64,000 nucleotides of DNA from Megaleporinus macrocephalus (GCA_021613375.1 CM038725.1:7875089-7939088), one strand, 5' to 3'; positions 32,046 to 45,169 are shown, counted from the first letter of the stretch. Program-made: numbers and translations. The notes: a model not told the origin generated them from the sequence alone.

Positions 32046-34030
32046 TGAGTACCAGAATGTTTTATATAAACACCATGTTTCATGTGCATGTCACTAAGTT
32101 TCATATGAGTTCACCAAGTTTCATGCCAGCAGCTTAAAGTTTGGTATAAGCATCAAGTTTAACATGCACATCACTAAGCTTCCAGAACATGTCAAGTAAA
32201 CACATGCATACCGAAAAAGAAAGAACTTTAAGTTTCACATGAGCACCAGAAACCTTTGCATTAGTACCAGGTTTAGGATACACACCACGAATCTTGCACA
32301 CAACAAAAAGTTGCTCATGAATACCTGTGTTGTACAGTAATATAGTAATTGCAACAGTTTAGCACTCAACCCTTAACACTTATTTAACAATGACTGTTTC
32401 CAAATAAGTATATACTCTTATTTATCATTGTCTTAAATAAACAATTATTTAGTTACTCTTTTAGATCAACATATTCTTAAAAATAATAAAGTTTGAGAAT
32501 TTCAGTAATTTCAACATAAAATAAGTGTACTAGATGAAAAATACATTATCGTGGGTTTTTTTTAACATTTTAAATAATTTTTTATGGAATGTCCTTTTTT
32601 ACTGGACAACAGGACATTGTTGATGTCATATTTCTTGTTTCCTGTTCTACATCAGACCAAAAACCCTTCTACAAGGGTTCATCAGGACCATCAGGACCAA
32701 CTCAATCATAGAAAATAATGTAAGTAAAATTAAAAATATAATCCATTAACCCATATAACCCTGTTAATTTGATTAGATTAAAAAAAAATTCTAGGTTTAA
32801 ATTCTAGGTTTAGACCTGTGTTAATCACTCCAAACCTTGCACAAATTTGCACAAACGATGCAAACTTCTCTTATGGTCCATTTCATTTCAATGTTCAATT
32901 TTTAAATGTACAATTATGTACCATTTTCTAATGAATTGGCAATAAATTAAATTAGTAATGAATTAAAAATAAATTAGTAATGAATTGACATGTTTATATT
33001 TGAGCATCAGGATTCATGTGCACACTGGAAAGTTTAATTTGAGCACCAGAAATGTGCACACCAGCAAGTGCACGCATGAAGCACCAATGTCCCAAAGCTT
33101 CTTGTGCGCACCGGAAAGTTCCTTATGAATGCCAACATTCGTGTGTACACTACAAGGTTTCATATGAGCACCAGAAATGTGTACACAAGGGTCTGTCTCA
33201 AACCCTAGTGAGTGTGTAAGTAGGCTGTCTAGGTAGCAGCTGTGTAAGTAGCAGCGTTCTCTCCTCATCTCTCCTCATAAAACAGATTACTGAGACGCTC
33301 TAGTTAGAGAGAGACTGCGTCACGGCTTGTTCCCGCCCACTGCAGCACCGATGGTTTAGCTGGTTGCTAAGCTACCGACCGGCTATCCAAAACAATAACC
33401 TGAGACTTGAAAATACGCTAGCATAAATGCTAATGTCTGGAGTATAAACTGTAAATGGTGAAGGACTCGTTACAGAGTTGATAATAAAATACTGTTTTGT
33501 GTGGTTATATGACCAGAAACACATTAAAACACCAGAGAGAATCAAAATAATTCACATTTTAAAACCACTTCACTGCTCCTAGATTAGCCTGCGGTGCATC
33601 ATGGGATTGTCTTAGCGGCTGAGGAAGCGTTCAATGCTTCCTTAAAATCAGGTCTAAATAAGGTTTCTCAGTAGACAGCATGTTTAAGGTATGTAAGAAT
33701 TGGGACAGCCTACATGTCAGGAGCGCATACTATAACATAAAATGCTGCCTATGTAGGAGCTCACTAGGTTTTGAGACAAAACGCCAAGTTTCATGTGTGC
33801 ACCACAAAGTTTAAGTTTCCCATACACATCACAAAGTTTCATCTGCTCTCTACAAAGTTTCATAAGAGCACAAAGTTTCACACTCAAACCGGATGTGGTG
33901 TCTCATGTGCATACCAGAAATCCTTTGAACACAAAGTTTCATATCTGTTCACAAGTGTCAAGAGTGCACCAAGTTTCAAATGCACACTAGAAAGCTTCAC
34001 AAGAGCACCAGAGCCTCCAGAAAGTTCAAG
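32046..34030. repeat. Degenerate AAGTTTCAT(A/G)TGAGCACCA repeat region, interrupted
   Basis: Recurring aagtttcatatgagcacca-like units of about 20-25 bp lie at 32080-32330, 33005-33188 and 33783-34020. The last two blocks are separated by a DNA element (33189-33782), and the first two by about 670 bp of AT-rich sequence. Divergence is high, so this is an old minisatellite that was later broken. Confidence 0.6.
33189..33782. mobile_element. Non-autonomous DNA element, GGGTCTGTCTCAAA ends, second copy
   Basis: Starts gggtctgtctcaaaccctag and ends taggttttgagacaaaac. It shares internal sequence with 14234-14724. It sits inside the degenerate cacc/aagtttcat minisatellite, dating it after that array. 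No transposase. Confidence 0.7.
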
Positions 34031-34852
34031 ATTAGTGCCATATACTCTCACCATGTCATAAAACCAATCACCAATCATCGGGGAGAGGGGTCAAGAAATG
34101 GTTAATCATGGCTACTGAAGCGCTATATGAGATATTAGCAGTTTTGTATTCAATACAACAATATGGACTGTTATTCAAAGAGAATTTGAGGTGCCAAATG
34201 TCTTGACAAGTAAACATAAATGTAGCTAATTTTCAAATTGGACTACATTTGTGTAGCCTGATCTCAGCAAGAACCTTACAGTAGATTCAGTTTTTAAAGA
34301 ACTTTAAACCTACATAAGCTAAACTGTAAACAGTGCTTCAACCTAAAAAAGTGACTCAAACTAGTTCCATTGGGATTTAAACTTAAAAAAAAAGATTCTG
34401 GGCATAAAATACTGATTCTTGCTCTGCAAACTTGCTCTTCAAAATTCAACTTACAATTGTAATGTAACCCAAACTTTATTGGGTTAAAACATTATGTTTT
34501 GCGGTGTATGGCTCAGCCCTCATTCTCAAAACTCATTAAATATGTTGGTCCAAATTGGGCTTATTCGTGTGGTCTGATCTCAACAAGAACCTTTAATTGA
34601 TTCATTTTTGAAGAACTTTAAACAACCTACACGGTTTCATTGGTACAACCTAAAAAAATGACTTAACAAGCAATTAAACGCAATAAATAATTACTTTAAA
34701 TGAAGGAATTGTCCATTCAAGCTATATTTTTTGAGGGGTGTAAAACTTGTTCAATTGCTTTTTACCACATGAAGTATTTTTTTTACAGTGTATATAAATT
34801 CAACAGCATTTACAGTTTTCTGTCGGAACCCTACGTCCAAGCCGGGTACCAT
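34031..34852. repeat. AT-rich sequence with a diverged 320-bp local duplication
   Basis: The segment with tgatctcagcaagaacctt ... aagaactttaaac (34259-34309) recurs as tgatctcaacaagaacctt (34579-34625). Both are followed by acctaaaaaa-type stretches. No gene. Confidence 0.5.
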
Positions 34853-35276
34853 TAACCCTTTGGGTTATTTTTGAACCTGGGTCAATGTGACCTGAATGAG
34901 ATTTTATGTTCTATATCTTTGCAATAAATGAATTTCATCATTCAAGCTTCCATTAATTCCTCAGTTTACTTGTTTTTAATGAATTTGATTTGGAGTTTGA
35001 TACAAACTCTTGACATTTGCAAACATTTGCAGTTGGGAACATATTTACAAATGCTATATTTGTCCATGAAGTAAATAAATAATAATTAAAATATTGATTT
35101 TAGATCAAAAACAAGACTTTTAATGAAAACTTGGAACATTAAATAATGAAATAAACTGATTTCAATAGATTTACCAAAGAGGCACTCAGCACTACATACA
35201 ATAACATAGGAAATGAAGTTTGACCCTTGTTGTGCATTAGAAGGGGTTTGCTTAGCTTGTGCATCAAAGGGTTAAG
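34853..35276. mobile_element. Dispersed element with TTAACCCTTTG ends
   Basis: Starts attaaccctttgggtta and ends gcatcaaagggttaa, a short terminal inverted repeat. The body matches the fragments at 1-185, 1338-1349 and 1876-1977. It gives the uninterrupted version of the site into which the first minisatellite retroposon inserted. Confidence 0.55.
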
Positions 35277-35399
35277 GAGTGTAAAGATATAGTTTGGAGT
35301 ACATGTGAAAGTTTCAGTAGCTTTTGAGAAGTTCTTCTTCCAGTTCGCCACATCTAGATCTTCAAGTATCATCAAAGCAGTGAAGGCTAAATGCTAGAA

Positions 35400-36130
35400 T
35401 GACCCTGTTTGACCCTGCTAGCAGTTCTTAGCTGCCCTAGATCCTCAGTAGCGGCCACAGCAGCAAGAGGCATCATCTGCTACTTCATCCCACCACAGGA
35501 CAAATAAACTGTTCCACAGACAAGCCAAACAAGAGCGCGCGTCGGAGGAGGACGGGGGTGGAGGGTGGGGGGTGGAGGAAGCTGGGATAGAAGAATGAAT
35601 GGAACAGTGCTTAGACTCAGGAGAGTGGCTGTTTAAGCGGGCCGTTGTTGCTGAAGGAGCTCTGTAAGTGTTTGTGTTGAAGCCATTGACTCAACACTGA
35701 CCAAGCGCAGGAACACCTCTCAGTTGCGTCCACACAATGCCTCGTTCTGACCCTTCACTTGCCATTAGGTCCATTTACCAACACAGAATGCTCCGGCCAA
35801 CTGCAGAGCCTCCACTGGACTCCAGCCTACAAAGAAAAGGAGAGTCCACTTAAGGGTGAGAACGGGAAAAGACGGAGGGACGGAGAAAGACCGAGGGTGA
35901 GGGAAGGAGAGAAAAAGGACAAAAACCTGCTGACATGGGGCATAACTTAATTTGCACGGTCGCAGGGCAGCTGGGCAGTGCAGTCTGCTGTGGAAGGCCA
36001 TTCCGTCTTCAATGGCTCCACTGACCCTGAAGGGCGACTCAGTGTGCGTCCGGCTTTGCTCCACTTTATAGGCTTGACTTCCAGAGGCTGGCCTTTTTCC
36101 TTCTGAAGGTTCAGAATCTACACACGAACA
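35400..36130. other. Unique GC-richer region, candidate regulatory element
   Basis: Non-repetitive, with a G-rich run (35545-35580) and overlapping open frames on both strands (35759-35950 and 35765-36064), neither with family likeness. Conservation untested. Confidence 0.25.
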
Positions 36131-36274
36131 AGAGTATGAGGGGGTTCAGTGTTTGAAATTCAGTATGTAAAACCAATTTTTAAGTTAAAAATGAACTTTT
36201 TTCTCATTTTTTTTCTTCCTTTTTTAGAGGCGCATTTACAAAGTATTAGCAAATTACATGCATTCTGTGAAAGA

Positions 36275-36669
36275 TACACTACCAGTCAAAAGTTTGGACA
36301 CACTTACCTGAATATATATGTTTATAATAAGAGATTTTTATCTTAATATGTTGAATTCCAAGTTTTAAGAGTAAAGTTGGAGCCTATGTACACAAATATT
36401 TCTAAATATTTCATGTGGCTCCTCATGAAGCTGCTGGCCAGAATGTTATGCAAAGTATGTAAACCTGCATCAGAACAAATGAGCTAATTTCTAAAAGACC
36501 ATCTAAACATTCTTTAAACACAACCAGATGTTTTGTTCTGCTTCAGGAGTAATTCCACACTTCTTATTTTATAGTTTTGATCTCTTCACAATTATTCCCT
36601 AATATTATATCTACTAATATAGGACACCTAACCTGGGTAGGTGTGTCCAGACTTTTGACTCATAGTGTA
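36275..36669. mobile_element. Tc1-like MITE, CACTACCAGTCAAAAGTTTGG family
   Basis: A 391-bp element (36277-36667) between TA dinucleotides. The ends are cactaccagtcaaaagtttg and cagacttttgactcatagtg, inverted repeats. The TA target and end type place it with Tc1/mariner derivatives. Related copies lie at 44179-44470 and 56037-56502. Confidence 0.8.
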
Positions 36670-37330
36670 TTCATGCAGTAACTCTAGTTACCACTCTAAG
36701 TAACCATTTAGGATGTAAACAAAGTCGTTCAGAGTGGTTTGATGTGAAATGCACCATTTTAAAGGAAAAGCACAACAGTGGTGGTGATAGGAACCAGACG
36801 TCTGAGGTTTTTAAGGCCTTGAAAAGCTCCCACACTGAAGGTTAGACCCCCTAAACATCTTTAAAACATACATACTGATATAGCTTTTGTCTAACTCACG
36901 CAGGGACTACCGACATAGCTAAAATGAAGCAGCACTTGAGCATTTCTTATTAAAATAATAATAATAATTAAAACAAAATGATTATATGTCGTGAATTTGA
37001 CCAAGTAAATGCTAACTGAACACCTATTATAATGTGTTGATGGAGCCAGACTTGTGCTTAATGTGATATATACACCATATAATGCATTATACGTGGATTT
37101 ATGAAGCATTATGAACACAAATTCATAAGAAGGTGTAAGCTATAAGCTTTTTTGTTAATTAGTGGCTTTATAACACTTTTATGTTTATCATAATTCTATG
37201 TAAAGCATCAGAAAGCATGTACATCTGGTTGAAAATTCAAAACTCAATGTAAATTAGTTCCCATTTACACCTCATTAAAGCAAGCTGAGAAATTCTGATC
37301 AAAACGGGATACTGAACGTTTAGTTCACAC
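36670..37330. other. Unique AT-rich sequence with a short dispersed fragment
   Basis: At 36725-36810, agtggtttgatgtgaaatgc and ggtggtgataggaaccagac recall fragments at 12231 and 28210. A short (AAT)n run lies at 36952-36970. The rest is unremarkable. Confidence 0.35.
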
Positions 37331-37332
37331 CA

Positions 37333-37535
37333 TGTTTTGCCACTGTCCAAAGAAAAGCATGTACCTTATTTTTTTAAGATTTTCATTTTTCTCTATCTTT
37401 TGAACAAGACAGCTATTTTGTATATTCTGTGAAAAATTCATGAAGAATCAACCAATAGAAATGCTCCAGAAAAACTTCTGGTTCCATTGGCTTACATTAA
37501 AAGTAAAGCCTGTTTTTGCCATTTTGGAGAAACTA
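37333..37535 (-). mobile_element. MITE, ACTGTCCAAAG family, reverse copy
   Basis: Begins ccactgtccaaagaaaagca, with caatagaaatgctcca, ggttccattggcttacatta and ccattttggagaaact in reverse order. Confidence 0.65.
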
Positions 37536-38079
37536 CGATTTGTCAAACATGCAGCCTTAATGTGTGTAGTTAAAATGATGCACGTTTGTAATGTTTTTGC
37601 CATGTTTCATCATTGCTTGGTGTAAATAATTAAAATAAATCCAGAAATGTAGACTTATACCTGAATGTAATTCATCTTCAACACACTTTGCAATTATAAA
37701 TTGTAATTACATTGACATAATTATGTAATTACCTGTGAATTGACTCTCAACTTCCAAGTTTTAAAGCCATGCCTCTCTCTTTGAACCACCAAGTATCATC
37801 TACCAGCCCTCTCTTACTTATTTCACTCCTTCTAACTCGAGTTATTCAAGCTTCTTCTCCAGCTTCTTTAAGGAGCACCACTTACAACCTTGAAGCACCG
37901 ACTTGGGTGAGACCCACAGGGGCTTTTACAGCCTCTCTTCTCTGCGGCAAGTCAAGAAGGCCCTCGAACTGGGGTTGACATCGCTTACAAACCGGGGTAT
38001 CGTAGAACGATGGAATGATTAACTAAGTACAAAAATCAATCAAAGACAATAAAACGAAAAAGACAAGAGAAAAGAGTCC
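37536..38079. other. Unique intergenic sequence
   Basis: No repeat family recognised. An open frame at 37769-37978 has no family likeness. Confidence 0.3.
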
Positions 38080-38800
38080 GGGGTGGAGAGCGAGAAGGAG
38101 AAAAGCTTGAAGAGAATAAATAATGAGGCCCAAGCTGGGGAGTTGTTAAGAGTTAATAGTCTCTGAGGAACTCAATGGGGGCTGGGGGTCTCACTCTATT
38201 AAGCCGACCCCCAGGGCCATGGGCCAAATTGTGCCCAGTTGTTGTCCTGAAAGAATTCATCCTTCACACATTCAACTTCGCCCATTATGTTGTCCCTTTT
38301 CACGGCTAAGGCCATGCAGGAGAACCCAGGGGCTAAAGGAATAAGTACAGGCTGAGAGAAAGAGCGAGGGAGAGAATGAGGGAATGAGAGAGTGCGAGAG
38401 AGTAGTCATAAATATGTTGAATTGGTGCGCGAGTTTAACTGGCTTTGTGTCGCAAACACAAATGATCCTTCAGAGTAATTAATTAATTCGCCTCATAGGA
38501 CTTCAGCTATTATGCCGTGACACAACAGCCGAGCGCTAGGAGAGCTGAGACGTTTCCCATGGAGGTTTTCGCCACTCTTTTCGTTTTAGTGATGCAAGAG
38601 CGTGATGATAAACGATATTTGCTGAAGTGTGTGCACGTGCGAGCCAGTGCTGTGGGCTTTTTATGAACACGCTGTCATTTATATTAAAGCCTGGCTGGTG
38701 AGGAAGCACTCGCCGGCATTATTGCCTTGTTAAGTATTAACTGAAACACTCAAACTCTGGAGAGATGGAGGAGGAGAGGAAAGGAGAGGAGTAGGTAGGC
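38080..38800. other. Unique region, candidate conserved regulatory element
   Basis: About 700 bp of non-repetitive sequence. Ordered AT-rich cores (gagtaattaattaattcgcc at 38474-38493, agtcataaatatgttgaatt at 38403-38422) lie amid moderate-GC sequence, typical of developmental enhancers. It includes a GA-rich run (38350-38405). This is inference only. Confidence 0.3.
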
Positions 38801-39025
38801 TGTTGAATGTTGGTTATTTTATTCATTTCAAAAAGGGTAATTTTTTATTTTTCTAAAATTTCTCCAAAAAAAATAGTAAGATGTAAATACAGCCAATCAG
38901 AGTTGATTGATGTGAAATTCTGGAAGCTCAAATGAGTAAAGAAATGATTTAATTAACTTAATTAAATTAATCTTGTGGTATTTTCCCATATTAATAATAA
39001 CAACAACCGTAACAACCATTAAAAC

Positions 39026-39948
39026 TAGAGATGGAAGGATCGACATCGGCCGATTTGTAATCAAAATATGTGATTGGCCGATCTCGAGAATCGATCGATG
39101 GCGGTAAACATATAAGCTTAATTTCTGTATTTCCAGCTAGCGTTTCATCCAGGGAGAGGAGCCCTGCGTGAAACCCCCCCTCCGGTCAGCTCCCTGCAAT
39201 TCCTATCTGAACCACCAGGTGGAAATACATACCCTTTCATTTTCCACAGACTGACTAAAGCAGCGGCTTCGCGAGAACAGTTTAAACGTTCACCGCATGT
39301 ACGGTATGTGACTCAGACTCATCCAGGGCAGTTTGTCCAGAGTCTCTTGTGGGGGAACCGAGACAAAGACATTTAACACACTAATCTGATACAGCACTTC
39401 AGAGACACCACACAGGTGAATACAGTGAGTATCAGTTAACAGCAGAGCTAGCACGCACAGCTAGTACAAAACAAACAACCCAGAACACCGTACAGACCAG
39501 ATCTGACCGGTACGAATAGAACAGCAGCAGCAACAGCCAGAGAGCTAAAGAACCACAGCCAGAGTGATTGAGTTTATAGTTCTAGATAAGCAGCTCTTCT
39601 CGGCTGTAGAAGACGTTCATTCTGCTGCTTAATATTCCACCTGGATTCACGCTCTGCTGTTCCTAGTAGAGATACTTTTCAGATGTGGCTCTTCCGGAGC
39701 TGTAACAAGAGGTTTACTCCCACATAGACCAACTTCTAATTTAGTTAAAAATATCATACTGTTTCATATGAGCTCGTTTAAAATGATAATAAACCAGTTT
39801 CCACCATGTTTCATGACTTGCTTGTGCTAATGATATGTAGCTGTGTCTAATAGCCCCGCCCTTGATCTGTATCGGCTATCGGCCGATCGCGCTGAAAGGT
39901 GATCGGCGATCAGAATAGGCCTCAAAAACGCTGATCTGTCCATCTCTA
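39026..39948. mobile_element. Non-autonomous hAT element with perfect target duplication
   Basis: A 923-bp element flanked by an exact 8-bp direct repeat, attaaaac (39018-39025 and 39949-39956). Ends are tagagatgg and ccatctcta, inverted. Sub-terminal regions are rich in atcggccgat-type palindromes on both sides. No transposase frame. The 8-bp duplication with these ends is diagnostic of hAT. Confidence 0.9.
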
Positions 39949-39956
39949 ATTAAAAC

Positions 39957-40640
39957 TAATGTAAATGTAAATTAACATAGCAGTTTAAAGAACTACAGTA
40001 TATGTCAGGGGTTGCACAAAGTTGACCAGTTAGTTATGTGATGAAAGTCAACTTTGACTAACCGATGATGACATCATGAATAAAACCACTGGAGAAAAAT
40101 GTGTGATGAAGCTGAACTCCTTAGTACAGTGGGACACACCCTTTGCAATGGGCCCTGGATCGCATTACTAGCCATCAGAGAAAGAGAAAAGAATGAAAAC
40201 TGCTCCACTAACGACAACACTGTGCTGTGAGCTCAACAGCAGAAAACATCCAGATGCAAATAACAAGAAAGTAAAAGATAGAAGAGGAGAGATAATGAGA
40301 GCGGCGTAGAAGAAACCCAGACAGAACATATCACTGCATAGGTTTTAATAGAACTCCTGAGAGAAAGTGTATGTTTTTCAATTTGACTTCAAATATCTGA
40401 CTTTATGGAAAACAGGAGTTCTGGAGTAGCACCAGAAAAAGCCCAATAAGGCCCGGACACCTCAAACCTTATCCAGGAGCTGTTGGGAAGACCGAAGCTG
40501 AGAAGTGGAGTGGAAGTAGAAGCCTGAAGAAGATACTGTAGAACTTTAAAAACAAATAATAAAAAAAACAATGAATTTAACAAATTTGTATCCAATTCAG
40601 GTGCATGCTAGGGGGCTTTGCTGCGACGTTCAGCCACAAT
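39957..40640. other. Unique intergenic sequence
   Basis: No repeat family or coding signal seen. Confidence 0.3.
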
Positions 40641-42300
40641 GGAGGTCCAGAGAGGCAGCGAAATTTGCTATAACTTGACCAACCATCCAACCAATTGCCT
40701 TATAGGTCAGTTTCTCAGCATATAAATGACATTGACACAGTAGTGGTATGCTAGTATATGTGTCAGTGGTATCAGCTAATCAAGCACAGAATTATAGGAG
40801 TTTTTACACCAAATATTAAAAGACCCACCAAAAATAAGTTTATATTCATTCACTTTCCCATCTTAGAATATCCTTCAGATATTCATACATAACCACAGCC
40901 TAGCATTACACATATATTTACATTTAGAAACTGTGATATTTGAATATACTGGACCTCCTTTCTCAGCTCTATCATCCTTAACTTCACCTGAATGCTACAT
41001 CTGCGTGTAATGTTTGGTATGACGACCCCAATAAATCTCTGCTCAGAACTCCAGTACTGGTTGTGCCTTTTAGAAGCTGCTTTTAAAGCTGTTCTTCAAG
41101 CGTAAATACCGGATTGACCTTTTTTAAAGGAATCACAGCACATCACAGAGTCCTGCTAGCTGGCTCAAAGAAGGTCAGTGGGTGTTAGATAGCATATCAA
41201 GCCAAGAAGGCAGAACAAGTACTGAATGTGAAGGTTTCTTTTTTGTTTGTTTTGCATATTTAATTGGATGCAACAATGTGGTCGTGCATTGGGTTTGCTG
41301 ACTATATCTATCTATAGGTAGATTTCTTTTGGCTAAATACCTACATGCTATCTTTGGTGTTCAAGATCAGCTGTTAACCCATGTTTGACAAAATCTAGAT
41401 TGGACAACTCTAGCATAATGCTTATAACCTTGTTATCTCATAAGCAATCCCCTTTTAAACTGGTAACTCAAACATGAACAAAGCATTTGTTGTTTGTGTT
41501 TAAGTTTACTTAGAGGTCAGAGTTTGTTTAAGTTTTTAAATGCAGGTGATATTATCTATTATGCCCATTATCAGTGGTCATACTTGTTTTGGGTTCTACT
41601 AGAGCTCCATTAGAGCGCCCATGTCTTTAAGCCCTGCCTCTCAGTGAGTCCAGTTTGCTCTGATTGGTCAACCAGCACAGCGCAGCATTCTGTTCCACCC
41701 CCCACCACTGTGGCTATTCTCACAATGTGGTCAGCTCTACTGTATCAGTTTGAGCCAGAGTCCAATCCTGAAAGTCAGGTAGAGCAAGTTGGTAGACTTG
41801 ATCTACCTTTACAAGCTAGACCAGAGAAGGACATTTCAAGGTGGTCAGTTTTTACTTTTTAGCTCTCTGTACATTGTGAGAGGGGGTGCCAAGGTTGCTA
41901 GTAGATGGGAAATTGAGGTTTGTGTCATGAGATGACATCACCTTGTAACATAGAAAGGGCCTGGGATTCCAATAAGCTGTTTCAGGCACCTGAGAAAGAA
42001 CTTTCAGTGGTTTCTTACTCTGGTGTGTACTTTGGTTTTTCTAACTTTTCAGACTCTTTACAAGCACAAAATTCTGCAATATACTAAAGCAAATAAGAAA
42101 ACCTCCAAATGAAAAACACCAGTTGAGGTCAAGTAACCAAACATTACTCCAGTCAAAGGTCTCACTGCACCTGTTACTTGTTCTAAATTTCAATGCGTTC
42201 CTAAAATCCAGAACAGATCTTTTCTTCATATATCACTTCATATTGACACCCTTACCTCAAATCAGACCCATGAAAGACATTCATGTATCGTGTCATCTTC
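40641..42300. other. Unique intergenic sequence
   Basis: About 1.65 kb with no element recognised. Open frames at 41644-41862 and 42123-42311 have no family likeness. Confidence 0.3.
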
Positions 42301-43560
42301 ACCCCATTTGATATCTGCCTGTTCCACTGTGTGAATATTTAATGAGAAGTAGGTCAGTAGAAATCCCAGCGTTTCCAGCATCGCTAACACGGCACTAATG
42401 CCGGAGGACCAGCTGTCTTGAATCACTCCTGGTCCGTGGGGAAACCACGCAGCAGAACATAGTCATATGTTTTCTCCATCCCTCAGTTCAACCACGTCTG
42501 TCCTCTCCTTCTCTATCCTTTCTTTCTGGCCCGCAGGAACCGAGAAAGCGGCCCTCTTTTTTTTTTCCGGTGCGCTCCCATTCCACACTCCCCTATGACG
42601 GGCCTGATTGGGAAAGACAATGTTTTGACTCTGGCCCTCATTCTGTCTTTTTCCTCTTTCATAATTCTTCTCCATCGCGGCCTGTTTCCCTGTATTTGTG
42701 CACGGCTGCAGCCGGGGGAACGCTCCATTCGTCTCGTCTCCCTGGAAGACAAAATAAGGAGCTCAAAATAAATGACAAGCGTTCTCGATAAAGCTCGGCG
42801 CGGCGCTATCTCCACCGAACTCCCGCTCTGTTTTTAATTAAATTCCATTTAACGGCCGCATTCCTTTGGCAGCGGCAGCGAATAAATGAATCATTCGAAC
42901 ATGCTGGCCTTCATTACGCTTAAATTATGACATTGGGTTTCGTTTTTTCCCCCCCTCACTCTGTCTTTCTTTTCTATGTAGCTGGGAGTTACTCTTCCCG
43001 TTAGGAAGGTTTCTTTTTAGACACTCTTTCTTTTCTCGGGCTCTACCATTCCGCTCCAAGGCCTGCACAGCAGATCAGATCAGTGACTTGGAGAAACGTT
43101 TTGTTGTTGTTGTTTTTTTCCCCCCCTTTGTTTATCTTCCTAGCCCTTGATGGCCCTATCAAGGTGAGCTAAGTGGGCACCCTTATACTCTGAAGGAAAA
43201 AACAAATGGGGGGAGGTTTTTTGAGTGAGGGGGGGGGGGTCAACAGCTGTTGCTTTCACAGAAACTTTTTTAACCTCTCCACTCTTGCCAAGGCGCGTCC
43301 TGAGTTAAAAGGGCCTGGTCGCCTTGGAGACGACCCTCAGCCCTTCTCCCCTCCCCCACACGCCCACTCACTCTCTCTCTCTCTCTCTCTTTCATTTGGG
43401 TTAGGATGGGTATTGGTTTACAGGCCAACCTTTCAGCCCTGAAGCTCCAGATTCTCCGCGCTAAAGCTGCTCAGCGCTTCATTATGGCACCCCGATGAAG
43501 GACGGAGGAGGAATCCGGCTCAATCTGTCCACTGCTGACCCGTCTCGCTCAACACACCTG
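42301..43560. other. Unique region, candidate conserved regulatory element
   Basis: A long repeat-free region. 42790-42950 has homeodomain-type cores (tttttaattaaattccattt) next to GC-rich sequence, and 42330-42450 is similar. Pyrimidine runs (42555-42570, 42946-42960), a G-run (about 43229-43240) and a (CT)n run (43371-43392) are present. Open frames on both strands overlap and seem compositional. Confidence 0.3.
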
Positions 43561-44178
43561 ATGAACTGGTGGGCGGAAGGCTAGGAATTTTAATCACAGA
43601 TTCCTGACATCCTGCCTGGGCTTTCAGTTGCAGGGGCCTTGGACCCCGAGCCAGGTGTATATATATATATATATGTGTGTGTCTCCAGTCTTTGGATTTT
43701 GGCTACCCGTGCCAATGCTGGTTTATTAGATTGAGTCAAGTTACCCAAAGGCCAGCACAGTATGAAGTAACTGCAGGACACATCACTCTCAGACAGAAGT
43801 CAGGACAGTCCAGACTTTTAAGAAATGGTTTGGCGAAATTGAAACAGCATTCCAAATGTCAATCAACCAAGACATGCCTGGTGTGTAAACCAGGGTCTTA
43901 TTTTTGGTGCTTATTATATTTATTTGATCGGCTTGTTGGAACGTCTTTGAGAGCTTCGCCTACATTGCAAGTGGCAATCATCAGGGTCCAAGCACTATTG
44001 GGCCAATACAACACAAACAATGGGTTATGAGAATGATATCCATTCACAATGGATGTAGGGTCTCGATGACCTTAGCATGGTTTCCAATTCAAAATGCTGT
44101 GCCATTGGACTGGAGTATGCTGTTGTAGCCAAGGCAAGTCGTAAATGAAAACAATAAGTGGGCCTACATTAGCGTGGT
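43561..44178. other. Unique sequence with a short (TA)n/(TG)n
   Basis: A (TA)n-(TG)n run lies at 43656-43682. A 117-codon frame (43677-44030, +) has no family likeness and no gene context. Confidence 0.35.
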
Positions 44179-44470
44179 TACATCCTCAATCAAAAGTTTG
44201 GACACACCCACCCAGTTTGTTTCTATTTCTACTATTTCCATAGTAATAACATTAGTGAACAATTTTGAAGACATTAACACTATAAAATAAGAGGTATGAA
44301 CATTCTTGCCAGCAGCTTCTTGAGGAGCCACATGAGCTGCTTCTCTAACAGGACTGAAGAAGATGTGCACGTTGAGATCTTGTTCTCATGAACAGGTTTG
44401 GGGGTTTTATAGCTCTTATAAAAATAAATTCTCATTTTTAGTTTTAAATACAGTCAAATGTTGACATTTT
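44179..44470. mobile_element. Truncated Tc1-like MITE, CAAAAGTTTGGACAC family
   Basis: Shares tcaaaagtttggacacac, agccacatgagctgcttctc, aacaggactgaagaagat and gagatcttgttct with 56037-56502. The right end is missing. Confidence 0.7.
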
Positions 44471-45169
44471 AATATAACATTATAGTCATTATGGCTTCTA
44501 GAAGAATGGGGTTTTTGGAGAGGTGGGCTAGTGCGCTAGAGACGACAGATGTACGGCCTAAGCTTTTGTCCTTAATGGTATTTTTTCCCTTACATTACTT
44601 TTACTTTTATACTTTAAGTAGTTTTGAAAGCAGTACCTTTACACTTTCACTTGAGTAAAATGTTTGAGTTGATACTTCAACTACAGAGGTATATTTAAAC
44701 CCTAGTGTCTATACTTCTACCTGAGTAATGAATGTGAATACTTTTGACATCTTTGACATTAACAAACTAAAGATGTAACATTTAATAAATATTAAATATA
44801 ATAAATACCTTTTTAATAGTTACAATCAAGTCTTCAGCGATACACTGTATTGCTAGGACTGATAGGATTCATAGGTAAAGTTCACTTACAGGTCTCTGCA
44901 GTTTAAGCGATTAACATTGTTTAACTCACCGAACCAACTTAATGACTATTTTTAGTTAATTTATTTTTCAAAAATTCTACATTTTTAAATATACATGGTT
45001 TCCAACAGAACAGGCCTACATTAGACTCAAAACTAAGTGTCTTCCTTATGACCTTCAGCAAAATAAACAATATTTAGTGACCAAAGAGCCTCGTTTATGA
45101 ATCATGAAAAGCGATGCCTTCAAAGCTCTTTGGAGAACTATATATTCAGTCTGAAATAATAAACTTAAC
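44471..45169. other. AT-rich intergenic sequence
   Basis: A segment at 44590-44760 with repeated ttacttttacttttatac and actt(t/c)aagta-like words looks like a decayed tandem or MITE body. Nothing else is seen. Confidence 0.3.

Noticed and set aside
43677..44030. 117-codon + strand frame
   Set aside because: Begins at a TA/TG microsatellite edge and has no family likeness.
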